Assembly (NCBI RefSeq): GCF_001644025.1
Contig: NZ_LUUK01000182.1
Location: forward strand, 1-64,000
Direction of reading: 5' to 3'
Length of the DNA: 64,000 nt
From: Methylomonas koyamae
GTDB lineage: Bacteria > Pseudomonadota > Gammaproteobacteria > Methylococcales > Methylomonadaceae
Notes under the pieces: model-generated
Database searches by the model: none
The model's input: the letters and a program-made list of their open reading frames with translations, nothing else
What the model was told of the DNA's origin: nothing
In this document: one piece after another, positions 28,971 to 38,900 of the stretch
Numbering within the stretch: position 1 is the stretch's first letter
How the letters are laid out: each line of letters starts with the position of its first letter
Translations under genes and position numbers: made by a program

Positions 28971-30410
28971 CTAATGGGCTTTCATCCGATAAAGCGTAAG
29001 GCCGATATGAGCCTGTTTGGCGAAGTGCTTGGCGGCGGTAAAATCTTCGCCGGATAAGGGTAGTCCATTAATCGAACGGTCGCAATAAATCAAGCCTATG
29101 GCTTTGTTTTCGGCATGGACCGGAAAGACAAAGCACGGATGGCGACCGATACGCTCGACGATTTGCGCCGTGTACAAGGTGGGCTGTTGATCCGGATACT
29201 GCCAGACGCCTTCGGATTGATTCAGCGCGCCGAACAGCAAATTGGCCTGGGCTTCGCTGTTATGCACTTGGATTTTCTCGCCGCCGACCGGCTTTTGCCA
29301 TCCCAGCGAAAACTTCTCCTTCAGCGTGTGCTTGTCCGGCGTCAGCAACATAAACAGCGTTCTATCCATTTCGACGCCGCGGTGTATGCCTTCCAAGACC
29401 ATCTGAAACAACACGTTCAAATCAATGGCGCCGCTGATGTGGCTGCTGATGTCTTGCAAAATTTGAATTTGCAGTTGTTTCTTGTCAGGCTTGGCGTCGG
29501 CTTCTTCGTCGGCGGCCCTGGCGACCGCCAACCCGCCGCCGATAAAGCGCGACGCATCGTTGGCGCCGAACTGGCGGGCAATCTGTATCGCTTGCCGAGT
29601 GCTTTTCTCGATGCGTTCGCTAAGTTCGTCGGTGGTTTTACCGGTCATGCCGGCCAGTTTACTCAGACAATCGCGCATCGATGCCGAATCGCCGCCGGCT
29701 TTCAAGGCTTCGCAGATCTTATGCCCCATCGTTACGGCACGAATGCGCGAATCGGCCGCCTCCGGCCGGCTCATCGCCTCCTCTATCAGTCCACCTAAGT
29801 GCCAGGACTTGCCCAGGCGCTTGCCCAAATCGCGTAATGAAAAGCCCAGCACCTGCTTTTCCGCTTCACTCGACCGCAAACCGCTACGCTCGATCAATTC
29901 GTGAATTTTGCGTGCCTGCGGATTATTCGAACACCAAAACGCAATGTGACCAATGTTGTGCAACAGCGCCGCGATGAACACTTCTTCCGGCGAAGTATCG
30001 CCGACGATGACCGCCAGCTCCCGTGCCTGCACGGCGGCGTGCAGCGCCAACGCGATTTCCCGGTTGGCGCGCTCCTTGTTGGACGACGTCAGTATCGCTT
30101 CGAAAAACGAACAGGCCAAAGTCAGTTCGCGAATCACCTCGGCGCCCAGCACCACGATGGCGCGCGAGATCGTGTTCATTTTCTGCTTGGACGGGTTGTA
30201 ATAAGGGCTATTGCCGACCTTGAGCAATTTCGCGGTCAAGTTGGGATCTTGCAGGATGATGGCCGCCAACTCCATTGCCCCCTTATTGCGATCGTCCAGA
30301 TAAGCGTAGATATGGCTGGCGGTATTGGAAAAGATCGGCATTTCCTGGACTCGGAGCATTTCGGCCCATTCGTCCAGGGTTTTAGGCGGCGTTGGCATGT
30401 TGCCGGGCAT
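28971..30410 (-). CDS. HDOD-GAF signalling protein
   Basis: 479 residues. The N-terminal HDOD domain (about 15-230) includes MELAAIILQDPNLTAKLLKV, the Ser-Pro-Tyr-Tyr turn, SRAIVVLGAEVIRELTLACS and EEVFIAALLHNIGHIAFWC. A helical linker leads to a GAF-type sensor domain (about 320-470) with DISSHISGAIDLNVLFQMVL, GVEMDRTLFMLLTPD and KAIGLIYCDRSINGLPL. This organisation is known from regulators linked to c-di-GMP and chemotaxis-like outputs. It starts 3 nt after the valS stop. An internal ATG at 30398 is an alternative start. Confidence 0.88.
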   Translation of the reverse strand: MPGNMPTPPKTLDEWAEMLRVQEMPIFSNTASHIYAYLDDRNKGAMELAAIILQDPNLTAKLLKVGNSPYYNPSKQKMNTISRAIVVLGAEVIRELTLACSFFEAILTSSNKERANREIALALHAAVQARELAVIVGDTSPEEVFIAALLHNIGHIAFWCSNNPQARKIHELIERSGLRSSEAEKQVLGFSLRDLGKRLGKSWHLGGLIEEAMSRPEAADSRIRAVTMGHKICEALKAGGDSASMRDCLSKLAGMTGKTTDELSERIEKSTRQAIQIARQFGANDASRFIGGGLAVARAADEEADAKPDKKQLQIQILQDISSHISGAIDLNVLFQMVLEGIHRGVEMDRTLFMLLTPDKHTLKEKFSLGWQKPVGGEKIQVHNSEAQANLLFGALNQSEGVWQYPDQQPTLYTAQIVERIGRHPCFVFPVHAENKAIGLIYCDRSINGLPLSGEDFTAAKHFAKQAHIGLTLYRMKAH

Positions 30411-30413
30411 CCG

Positions 30414-33221
30414 CTACAGCGCGTTGATCTTCGCGTACTGTTCCTTCAGATTCGTTAACGATGATTGCAAACCGGCCAGTTTTTCCCGTTCCTTGGCAAT
30501 CACGTCGGCAGGCGCCTTGTCGACGAAGGCGGCGTTGCCTAATTTGCCTTCGATGCGCGGCAGTTCTTTTTCGATGCGCTGGATTTCTTTATCCAGTCTT
30601 GCCAGTTCGGCGTCCTTGTCGATCAAGCCGGCCATCGGGATCAGGATTTTCATGTCGCCGACCAGCGCAATCGCCGATTCCGGCGCATTGTCGCCGGCGT
30701 TCAACCAAGTGATGCTTTCCAGGCGGCCCAGTTTTAACAGATAGCTTTCCAGCTCTTTAAGATTGGTTTGGTCGGTTGCCGAGCCGTTTTGCAGCAACAC
30801 GTTCAGCGGCTTGCCCGGTGCGATGTTCATTTCACCGCGGATACGGCGGATGCCGAGAATGAAGGCCATCGCCCATTGCACCTGAGTTTCGGCGGCGGCG
30901 TTAACCGCTTCGGCATCCGTTTCCGGATAGGATTGCAACATGATGGTCGCGGCGGTGACACCGGCCAACGGCGCCACGCGTTGCCAGATTTCCTCGGTGA
31001 TGAACGGCATGATCGGGTGCGCCAAGCGCAGCACGGTCTCCAGAACCCTGACCAGGGTCTGCCGGGTACCACGCTGCAATAGTGCATCGTCACTTTGCAA
31101 CGAGATTTTCGCCAGCTCCAGATACCAGTCGCAGTATTCGTTCCAGGTGAACTCGTAGATCGCTTGCGCGGCCAGATCGAAGCGGTAGCTGTCGATGGCA
31201 TCCGTGGTTGCGGCTATCGTTTTGTTCAACCGCGACAAAATCCAAAAGTCTGCCTGGCTATAACGGCACTCGGCGCAATCGACGCCGTTATCTTGCTCTT
31301 CAGTGTTCATCAACACGTAGCGGGCCGCATTCCAAAGCTTGTTGCAGAAATTGCGGTAGCCTTCGGTGCGTTGCAAATCGAAGCGAATATCACGGCCGGT
31401 GGAGGCTAGCGAAGCAAAGGTAAAGCGCAAGGCGTCGGTGCCGTAGGACGGAATGCCATCTGGAAATTGCTTGCGGGTGGCTTTGTCGATCTTGGGCGCA
31501 TCCTGCGGATTCATTAACCCTGTAGTACGCTTAACAACCAGCGGCTCCAGTTCGATGCCGTCGATGATGTCGATAGGGTCCAGCACGTTGCCCTTGGATT
31601 TGGACATCTTCTGGCCCTCGGCGTCGCGCACCAGACCGTGGATGTAGACTTCCTTGAACGGCACCTCGCCCATGAACTTCAGACCCATCATAATCATCCG
31701 CGCCACCCAGAAGAAAATGATGTCGAAGCCGGTGACCAACACGCTGGTCGGATAATGGGCGGCCAGTTCCGGCGTTTTGTCCGGCCAGCCCAGCGTCGAG
31801 AACGGCCACAGCGCCGACGAGAACCAGGTGTCCAACACGTCTTCATCCTGAAACAGGGGATAATCGGCAGCCAGGCCGTGCTTGGCGCGGATTTCCGCTT
31901 CGTTATGGCCAACGTATGTATTGCCCTTATCGTCGTACCAGGCCGGAATGCGGTGGCCCCACCAGATTTGCCGGGAGATACACCAATCCTGGATATTGCG
32001 CATCCACTCGAAATAAGTGTTTTTCCAATTGTCCGGCACGAATTTGATCGCGCCGGTTTCGACGGCTTCGATGGCCGGCTTGGCTAATGGTGCGATTTTG
32101 ACGTACCACTGATTGGTCAAAAACGGTTCGATCACCGCGCCGGTGCGGTCGCCGCGCGGCACCATCAACTTATGATCGGCGATTTTTTCCAGCAGACCTT
32201 GGGCGTCCAGATCGGCGACGATGCGTTTGCGGGCTTCGAAGCGGTCCAGGCCGACGTAAGCTTCCGGAAGGATTGCAAAACCATCATCGTTGGCTCTGAT
32301 CGCCGCGTCGACGGTGAAGATGTTGATCAAGCCGCCGTGCGGCTGATCGGCGATGACGGTCATCTGCTTGTGCCGCGACCAAACTTCGTAGTCGTTGAAG
32401 TCGTGGGCCGGCGTGATCTTGACGCAACCGGTACCGAATTCGGGATCGACATAATCGTCGGCGATGATCGGGATCAAGCGGCCGGTCAGCGGCAGTTCCA
32501 CCAACTCGCCGATCAAATGTTTGTAACGCTCGTCGTCCGGATGCACCGCGACCGCCGCATCGCCGAGCAGGGTTTCCGGGCGCGTGGTCGCTACGATCAA
32601 ATAACCGGTGCCGTTGGACAGCGGATAGCGCATATGCCACATCGAGCCGGCTTCTTCTTCCGACAATACTTCCAGATCGGAGACGGCGGTGTGCAACACC
32701 GGATCCCAGTTCACCAGACGCTTACCGCGATAGATCAAACCCTCTTCGTACAATTTGATGAACACTTCCTGCACCGCGGCCGACATGCCGTCGTCCATCG
32801 TGAAGCGTTCTTTTTCCCAATCCAGCGACGAACCCATGCGCCGCAATTGGCGGGTAATGGTGCCGCCGGATTGTTCCTTCCATTCCCAGACTTTTTCGAT
32901 GAAGGCGTCGCGACCGTAATCGTGGCGGGTCTTGCCGTCGGCGTTAATGATGCGCTCCACCACCATTTGCGTGGCGATACCGGCATGGTCGGTACCCGGC
33001 TGCCACAACGCGTTGTGGCCTTTCATCCGGTGATAGCGGGTCAAGGCATCCATAATGGTGTCCTGAAACGCATGCCCCATGTGCAAGCTGCCGGTGACGT
33101 TGGGCGGCGGAATCATGATGCAATACGATGCGCCTTCGCGCTTGGCGGCAAAATAGCCGCTGTCTTCCCAATGTTGGTACCAGCGTTGTTCGATCGCGTG
33201 CGGGGAATAGGTTTTGTCCAT
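30414..33221 (-). CDS. valS: Valyl-tRNA synthetase
   Basis: Class Ia aminoacyl-tRNA synthetase charging tRNA-Val. About 935 residues. The HIGH-type motif is [15 protein letters not shown] and the KMSKS loop is [14 protein letters not shown]. The editing domain includes [19 protein letters not shown]. The C-terminal coiled coil ([16 protein letters not shown]...) binds tRNA. The ATG at 33221 begins the family-like [11 protein letters not shown]; an ATG at 33245 would add eight residues. The frame is open to 33371, into the RHS remnant, but that part is not synthetase-like. Signalling genes follow after 3 nt. Confidence 0.97.
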   Translation of the reverse strand: MDKTYSPHAIEQRWYQHWEDSGYFAAKREGASYCIMIPPPNVTGSLHMGHAFQDTIMDALTRYHRMKGHNALWQPGTDHAGIATQMVVERIINADGKTRHDYGRDAFIEKVWEWKEQSGGTITRQLRRMGSSLDWEKERFTMDDGMSAAVQEVFIKLYEEGLIYRGKRLVNWDPVLHTAVSDLEVLSEEEAGSMWHMRYPLSNGTGYLIVATTRPETLLGDAAVAVHPDDERYKHLIGELVELPLTGRLIPIIADDYVDPEFGTGCVKITPAHDFNDYEVWSRHKQMTVIADQPHGGLINIFTVDAAIRANDDGFAILPEAYVGLDRFEARKRIVADLDAQGLLEKIADHKLMVPRGDRTGAVIEPFLTNQWYVKIAPLAKPAIEAVETGAIKFVPDNWKNTYFEWMRNIQDWCISRQIWWGHRIPAWYDDKGNTYVGHNEAEIRAKHGLAADYPLFQDEDVLDTWFSSALWPFSTLGWPDKTPELAAHYPTSVLVTGFDIIFFWVARMIMMGLKFMGEVPFKEVYIHGLVRDAEGQKMSKSKGNVLDPIDIIDGIELEPLVVKRTTGLMNPQDAPKIDKATRKQFPDGIPSYGTDALRFTFASLASTGRDIRFDLQRTEGYRNFCNKLWNAARYVLMNTEEQDNGVDCAECRYSQADFWILSRLNKTIAATTDAIDSYRFDLAAQAIYEFTWNEYCDWYLELAKISLQSDDALLQRGTRQTLVRVLETVLRLAHPIMPFITEEIWQRVAPLAGVTAATIMLQSYPETDAEAVNAAAETQVQWAMAFILGIRRIRGEMNIAPGKPLNVLLQNGSATDQTNLKELESYLLKLGRLESITWLNAGDNAPESAIALVGDMKILIPMAGLIDKDAELARLDKEIQRIEKELPRIEGKLGNAAFVDKAPADVIAKEREKLAGLQSSLTNLKEQYAKINAL

Positions 33222-33354
33222 GAGGTGTGTCGGATCAGCTTGCATTGAAAACAGAACAGGTATTTTAACCGTAAAACACATTACGAGTCGGCTCTCGGAG
33301 CGATACAGACGGATCGGTTTCGAATATCCGCCGCGCCGGCAAAACCCCATCCGC

Positions 33355-33850
33355 GTAAGCGTGTCCTGCAAACCGGTTTCTTGGTCGTAATACTTGCCTT
33401 GGATACGTAGCGGGTTGTCGATGGCTTCGACGGCTGCCAGGAAGGTTGCCGTAGGCGCGGTAGCGGGCGGACCAGACGATGTGGCCTTGGTTGTTGGTCA
33501 GTTCCCTAGGCGTGCCGAGATGGTCCTGGTGGTAGCGGTAGGTGCTGCCGCTGGCTTGGGTGTTGTCTTGTTCGTGCAGCGCCAAGGGCCGGAAGCAGCC
33601 GGGTTCGAATAAATAGGTACGGCTGCGCTGGCTATCGGTTTCCGCCAGCAGGCGCGGGCAGTCGTATTGAAAACGGGCTTCGCCTTGCGCGGTGTGTTTG
33701 GCGATGCGCCGGCCCAGGGCGTCGTAGCGGTACCGGGCGGTCCCTTGCGGGGTTTCCGCGCAGATCAGGCGATTGTCGCTGTCGTATTGGTAGCGGGTGA
33801 CGATTTGGCCGGCCTTGCCGCGCTTTTCTTCGATCAGGTTGCCGGCCCAG
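33355..33850 (-). pseudogene. Degraded RHS-repeat tip, no toxin
   Basis: Minus-strand sequence closely resembling the C-terminal core of the RHS protein at 35976-40379: G-N-L-I-E-E-K-R-G-K-A-G-Q-I-V-T-R-Y-Q-Y-D, then LAETDSQRSRTYLFEPG, LALHEQDNTQASG and HLGTPRELT. An indel near 33441, after R-Y-R-A-Y-G-N-L, shifts the frame. The homology stops after the equivalent of D-Q-E-T-G-L-Q, short of the D-P-x-G-L boundary, so no toxin domain remains. It has no start codon or ribosome-binding site. It is a fossil of a displaced RHS tip, abutting valS. Confidence 0.85.
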
Positions 33851-33907
33851 CGAGGACGAAACTTTCTGATTCAGGACTTTGCAGCGAATCAGTACACTTC
33901 CAGGCCT

Positions 33908-33927
33908 GCGATTAGGCTGACGCTAAC
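33908..33927. repeat. Worn copy of the REP-like palindrome
   Basis: GCGATTA-GGCTGACG-CTAAC matches the 35298 element at most positions of its centre (GCTGACGCTAA), but the outer arms have decayed and no longer pair perfectly. It lies between the degraded RHS tip and the immunity gene at 33952. Confidence 0.5.
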
Positions 33928-33951
33928 ACTTTCTATTCGGGCTATTCCGAT

Positions 33952-34359
33952 TTAGGGATGCGGCGCCATTTCCAATATACCCTGCAAGACTTCATTTATA
34001 CCAGAGCTATCCTCACTATATTTGTCAAAAATACTCACCAATCCACTTCGCAGGTTTTCGACAATATAAGAAAACTCATCATAAGAGCTATCGAATTTTT
34101 TATAAGGAATATGTAATACAAAATCAACACGCCTATATCGATTAAAAAATGTAGGCCCCATGACTAAAGGCTTATCTTTTTCACGCGTTGCCGAAATAAC
34201 AATGCCAAGCTCAAAATCTTGTCCTTTGAATTTTTCCTTAAAAGAAGTTATTTCCTTACCCAAGGAGTTTAATCCTTTACGCAACTCTTTCATAAGAAAA
34301 CTAGGAATTTTATAACTGACATCAACTTCCGGATAAACTTGACATGTAGATATATTCAT
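33952..34359 (-). CDS. Probable immunity protein for the displaced GIY-YIG-like RHS toxin
   Basis: 135 residues, AT-rich relative to the flanking RHS core, with no signal peptide or membrane helix. The ATG at 34359 begins M-N-I-S-T-C-Q-V-Y-P-E-V-D 4 nt after the toxin stop; the frame is open upstream inside the toxin. A small unrelated ORF immediately after an RHS C-terminal toxin is the standard place for its cognate immunity gene. The sequence (for example ELGIVISATREKDKPLVMGP) was not matched to a known family. Role inferred from position only. Confidence 0.6.
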   Translation of the reverse strand: MNISTCQVYPEVDVSYKIPSFLMKELRKGLNSLGKEITSFKEKFKGQDFELGIVISATREKDKPLVMGPTFFNRYRRVDFVLHIPYKKFDSSYDEFSYIVENLRSGLVSIFDKYSEDSSGINEVLQGILEMAPHP

Positions 34360-34363
34360 TGCT

Positions 34364-35250
34364 TCAACAATCCTTAGTTTTTGTCGGCTTAAAGCTTTTC
34401 TTATTACCTTCCGGTATATTACCAGTCTGATCAAAATACTCTTGTAATTTCTTAGTCTCCACGGCCTTTGCCTCTTTTGTCGTAGACATACCTTTATCAA
34501 TAACTCTACCAACCACCTCAGAATCGGGGTTTTGTTTTCCCAATTTTACAACTTGCTGATGCAACCTAGTAGGGAGGCCGGAGCTTTGCGTTACCCTACT
34601 CAAGTCAGCTTTCCCATATTTGTAAAGCACATCATCAATCTGAATTTCATAAACTCCAAAATTTCCCGTTGCCGAGTTGGTGTTTAAATTAACTAGGCCT
34701 AAAGGATCAACCCAATTCAAAGGATTAGGCGCATACCGATAAACGTTAGTGCCACCCTCCAACCCAATCGGATCCTGATGAATAAACCTTCCGGCATTCG
34801 GATCGTAATACCGGTTCAGGTTGTAGTGCAAACCGGTTTCTGCGTCGTAATACTGGCCTTGAAAGCGCAGGGGGTTGTCGATGGCTTCGACGTCGGCCAG
34901 GGCCAGGTTGCCGTAGGCGCGGTAGCGGGCGGACCAGACTATTTTACCGGTGCTGTCGGTCAATTCCCTAGGCGTGCCGAGATGATCCAGGTGGTAGTGG
35001 TAGGTGGCGCCGCTGGCTTGGACGTTGTCTTGCTCGTGCAGCGCCAAGGGCCGGAAACTACCGGGTTCGAACAGATAGGTACGGCTACGCTGGCTATCGG
35101 TTTCCGCCAGCAGGCGCGGGCCGTCGTATTGAAAGCGGGTTTGGCCTCGCGGCGTTTCGGCGCGGACTAGGCGGTTGTCGGCGTCCTATTGGTAGCGGGT
35201 GACGATGTGGCTGGCCTTGCCGCGTTTTTCTTCGGTCAGGTTGCCACACA
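34364..35250 (-). pseudogene. Displaced RHS tip carrying a GIY-YIG-like nuclease toxin
   Basis: Minus-strand copy of the RHS core end, readable from 35185 to the TGA at 34364. It has an in-frame TAG at 35186-35188 (a Tyr codon in the intact gene), a deletion of about 20 codons just after that, and no good start; TTG at 35047 is the first possible one. The core ends at N-W-V-D-P-L-G-L and an intact, AT-richer toxin domain of about 110 residues follows. Residues of the GIY-YIG fold can be proposed: V-Y-E and Y-K-Y-G-K-A, then Arg in LPTRLHQQVV, Glu in KAVETKKLQEYF and Asn in PEGNKKS. Probably a silent reserve cassette. Confidence 0.75.
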
Positions 35251-35297
35251 GGCGAGGAAGAAACTATCTGATTTGGGATTTGGCGACGCTTCCCAGC

Positions 35298-35324
35298 GTA
35301 CGATTACGCTGACGCTAATCGTAC
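35298..35324. repeat. REP-like palindrome, copy 1
   Basis: A perfect inverted repeat with 9-bp arms GTACGATTA and TAATCGTAC around the 9-nt centre CGCTGACGC, followed by CTACG. It lies in the joint between two RHS fragments. The same 27 nt recur at 35534-35560, and a worn version lies at 33908-33927. Confidence 0.9.
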
Positions 35325-35337
35325 CTACGCGGGCTGT

Positions 35338-35500
35338 GTTTGGCGATGCGCCGGCCCAGGGCGTCGTAGCGGTATTGGGTGATGCCTTGCGGAGTGTCGG
35401 CGCGAATCAGGCGGTTGTCGGCGTCGTATTGGTAGCGGGTGACGATTTGGCCGGCTTTGCCGCGTTTTTCTTCGATCAGACCGTGGACGAGGCTTTCTGA
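35338..35500 (-). pseudogene. Short RHS core fragment between two palindromes
   Basis: About 160 nt on the minus strand encode part of the RHS core (E-S-L-V-H then L-I-E-E-K-R-G-K-A-G-Q-I-V-T-R-Y-Q-Y-D-A-D-N-R-L-I-R-A-D-T-P-Q-G and Y-R-Y-D-A-L-G-R-R-I-A-K). Part of the core (about D-P-A-G-N to the second G-N) is missing relative to the full gene. It ends abruptly on both sides near REP-like palindromes. It is a remnant of a further tip replacement. Confidence 0.8.
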
Positions 35501-35533
35501 TTCAGGACGTCACTGCAATCAGCGCTTCCATGC

Positions 35534-35560
35534 GTACGATTACGCTGACGCTAATCGTAC
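35534..35560. repeat. REP-like palindrome, copy 2
   Basis: Identical in its 27 nt to the element at 35298-35324 (arms GTACGATTA/TAATCGTAC). It sits 12 nt beyond the stop of the barstar-like immunity gene, between that gene and the RHS fragment. Confidence 0.9.
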
Positions 35561-35571
35561 CTACACAGGCT

Positions 35572-35970
35572 TCAAATAACGCATAATATTAAGAGATTTT
35601 TTGTTTTTCCTAAAGTTAGTTTTGCGTTCGCGAGGGAATGCGGCAGATCCATCAATATCTCCATTGCAATAGCAAAATCTTCAGGTGCTTTTGTTTTCAT
35701 GGTTGTGGTATCCGGCCATATGATAAGAATGTTACTATCCGGTAGGCTATCTAGCCCCGACCACAATGAATCGGCGAGCGCATCCCAGCTCTTATTGCTT
35801 TGTAGTGGAGGGTCCAATGGTAAATTGTCACGGACCGCTTTAAAGAACTGATCTTTAGAGTAAATGTTGGAAGGAAGCGTGTAAATCAGCCACCCATTTT
35901 GCTGACACTCGCAAACTATTAATTCGGCGTTTATTGAATCAGCAGTAATAAATCCTTGGGTATCTGACAT
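35572..35970 (-). CDS. Barstar-like immunity protein
   Basis: 132 residues. The central part resembles barstar: a helix SKDQFFKAVRDNLPLDPPLQ, then NKSWDALADSLWSGLDSLPD, then the strand N-I-L-I-I-W-P-D. This is the helix-loop-helix-strand arrangement that blocks the active site of barnase-type RNases (barstar: ...Y-G-E-N-L-D-A-L-W-D-C-L-T-G-W). The ATG at 35970 (M-S-D-T-Q-G) lies 5 nt after the RHS stop and has an AGGT site 7 nt upstream. The adjacent RHS tip is barnase-like, which independently supports the assignment. Confidence 0.85.
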   Translation of the reverse strand: MSDTQGFITADSINAELIVCECQQNGWLIYTLPSNIYSKDQFFKAVRDNLPLDPPLQSNKSWDALADSLWSGLDSLPDSNILIIWPDTTTMKTKAPEDFAIAMEILMDLPHSLANAKLTLGKTKNLLILCVI

Positions 35971-35975
35971 CGTAA

Positions 35976-38900
35976 TTACCTGATTTGCACAAACGCCGGA
36001 TTTCCAGCGTCTCCATAGTGAGTCCATGTGTAGTACATCTCTCCTGTTTGACTGTTTGCGACAATACGATTCGCACCTGCGCCGGTTGTTCCTGCAGATG
36101 GAGCTACTCGATATTCAAGATATGGTGACGATGCTCCTTTCGCACCTGGTAAATCCCCAGCCCAGTTCTTGAACTGAGTACCCCATTTCTTAGCAAGAGG
36201 CCCCGTCGGTGTCGTGCCAGCATCTATATGTTTTAAAGTATCTAATACCGCTACTTCTTCGGCTGGAGGTAAAGAACCAGGAGTAATCCTGGCGATGGTC
36301 GGGCTCGAAGTATTAGATACGGCCGAACAATCCTTCCCGGTCAAGCCCAGCGGATCAATCCAATTCACCGGATTAGGCGCATACCGGTAAACGTTGGCCC
36401 CGCCTTTCAACCCAATCGGGTCCTGATGAATAAACCTCCCGGCATTTGGATCGTAATACCGGTTCAGGTTGTAGTGCAAGCCGGTTTCTGCGTCGTAATA
36501 CTGGCCTTGAAAGCGCAGGGGGTTGTCGATGGCTTCGACGTCGGCCAGGGCCAGGTTGCCGTAGGCGCGGTAGCGGGCGGACCAGACGATTCTGCCATCG
36601 GTATCGGTCAGCTCCCTGGGCGTGCCGAGATGGTCCAGGTGGTAGTGGTAGGTGGTGCCGCTGGCTTGGGTGTTGTCCTGCTCGTGCAGCGCCAAGGGTC
36701 GGAAACTGCCGGGTTCGAATAGGTAGGTGCGGCTGCGCTGGCTATCGGTTTCTGCGAGCAGGCGCGGGCCGTCGTATTGAAAACGGGTTTCGCCTTGCGC
36801 GGTGCGTTTGGCGATGCGCCGGCCCAGGGCGTCGTAGCGGTATTGGGCGGTGCCTTGCGGAGTTTCCGCGCGCACCAGATGGTTGTCGGCGTCGTATTGG
36901 TAGCGGGTGACGATTTGGCCGGCCTTGCCGCGTTTTTCTTCGATTAGGTTGCCGGCGGCGTCGTAGGCATAGTGGCGGTCGCCCATCACCAGCAAGCGGT
37001 CGCCTTCGATTCGGCCACCTTCCGCGCTGGCGCCCAGCAGGTTTCCGGCCGGGTCGTGGACGAAGCTTTCCGGGCTAAGGCCTTCGCTGCGGATTAGCCG
37101 GGCGGCGGGATCGTAGTGGTATTGGCTGCGGCCCTGGCGCAGGTCGTCCAGTTCGCGGAGCTTACCGGCCGCATCGTAGTTGTACTGGCGACCGATGAGC
37201 ACCGCTTGGCCTTTGAGCGCGGCGCGTTGCCGCAACAAGCGGCCCAGCGGATCGTAGTCGTAGTCGGTGTTGAGTTGGCCTTGGCTACGGCCGATTTCCC
37301 GGCCCAGTTCGTCGTAGCGGTGGCTGGTGAGGGTTTGGCCGTCGAATTCGATGCTGTCCAGGTAACGCTCGCCGAAACGGTAGTCGATGCGATGCCGGTC
37401 CGGTGTTTCGGTGTGGATGCGCCGGCCCAGCAAGTCGTATTTGTGGCGGACGATGGCGCCGTTCTGGTTTTCCTGGTTGATCTGGCCCAGGGCGTTGTAA
37501 CCCAACAGCAGTAGGCTGTCGGCATTTTTGGCTAGTTGCAAGCGGCCCAGCGGATCGTAGCCGTATTGGCTCAGGCTGCCGTCGGCGGCACGCTTTTTTA
37601 GCAGCCGACCGAGACGGTCGCGTTCGAAGCGGGTGACGCTCCAATCGCCGTCGGCGCCGGGTTGCAGGTAGGCTTCCAGCGCGCCGGCGGCGTTGTAGCG
37701 GTAGCGTTGGATGCGGCCGTCGAAGCCGATTTCTTCGATCAGATTTTCGTCGCGGTCGTAGTTAAGGCTGTAGGTTTCGCCTTTCGGGTTGATCAGGCCG
37801 ATCAGGTTGCGTTCGCTGTCGTAGCGATAACGCATTTCGTGGCCCAGCGGATCGATGCGGGCGGTGGGTTGGGATAGGCCGTCGTCGTAGCGGTATTCGG
37901 TGGTGTGGCCGAGGCCGTCGATGTAGTGGGTCAATAAACCGGCGGCGTTGTAGCGCAGTTGCACGGTGCTGCCGTCCGCGTGTTGCACTGCGGTAACGCG
38001 GCCGGCCGCGTCGTAGCCGTAACGCGTGGTGCGTTTGTCCTGATCGACGATGGCGACGATACGATCGTCATCGTCGTATTGGTAGCGGGTCTTGATGCCG
38101 TCGAAGCCGATCTCGCCGACCAGGCGCAACTGTTCGTCCCACAACAGCGAGCGCGTCCGGCCCAGCGCATCGGTGATGCGTACCGGCACGCCTTGGGCAT
38201 TGTATTGGTATTGGGTGATCGCGCCGTTGGCGGCAACGATTTCTTCCAGTCGGCCGCTGGCGTCGTAGCGGCGTAGCCAACGCTGATCCAAGGCATCGAT
38301 CAGTTCGACCGGATTGCCTTGTTTGTCGTATTTGACGCGCTGGCTAAAACCCAGCGCATCGGATACTCCGACCAAGCGGCCTTCCTTATCGTAGCTAAAC
38401 CGGGTGATACCGCCGTCCGGCGCCACGGTTTGCGCCAGTTGGTTATCGACATTGTAACTGTGGCGGGTTTCGCGGCCTTCCGGGCTACGTTCCAGCAGCA
38501 ACAAACCTTGCGGATCGTGCCGATACACCGCGACGCCGCCGCGCGAGTCGATGGCATGACTGACGCCGTCCGGCAACCATTCGAAGCGGTAATCGTAAAC
38601 GCCGTTATCGCCCCAGTTGTGCAGACATTTGCCTTGCGGCGTGTCTTGATCCCATTCGAAATAAAAGTTAAAGCCGCTAGCCAGAGTACGGCGGGCGATG
38701 ACATGATTGCGATAGGCGTAGGTTTCGCCTTGCTCGAGCCGGTCGCGAGCACCGATTAAATCGCCTGCGTCGCTATACCGATAGCTCACCAGCGGCTCGC
38801 CGGCCGCTGCGAATCCGCTTCCGTGTCGTTTGCCGGGACGAATCCCGACAATGCGCCGGCCTTGGCGCTCGAACAGTAAATGTTTGTTCCAGCTAGAGGA

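Noticed and set aside
32172-33248. Open frame of 358 codons opposite valS
   Set aside because: Antisense to the conserved catalytic region of valyl-tRNA synthetase; composition (Arg, His, Asp rich) reflects the complementary strand.
36426-36910. Plus-strand frames recurring opposite each RHS tip (also 34778-35170 and 33394-33612)
   Set aside because: They recur only because the RHS core is duplicated; they are antisense to the Y-D-P-N-A-G-R-F-I-H-Q-D-P-I-G-L region.
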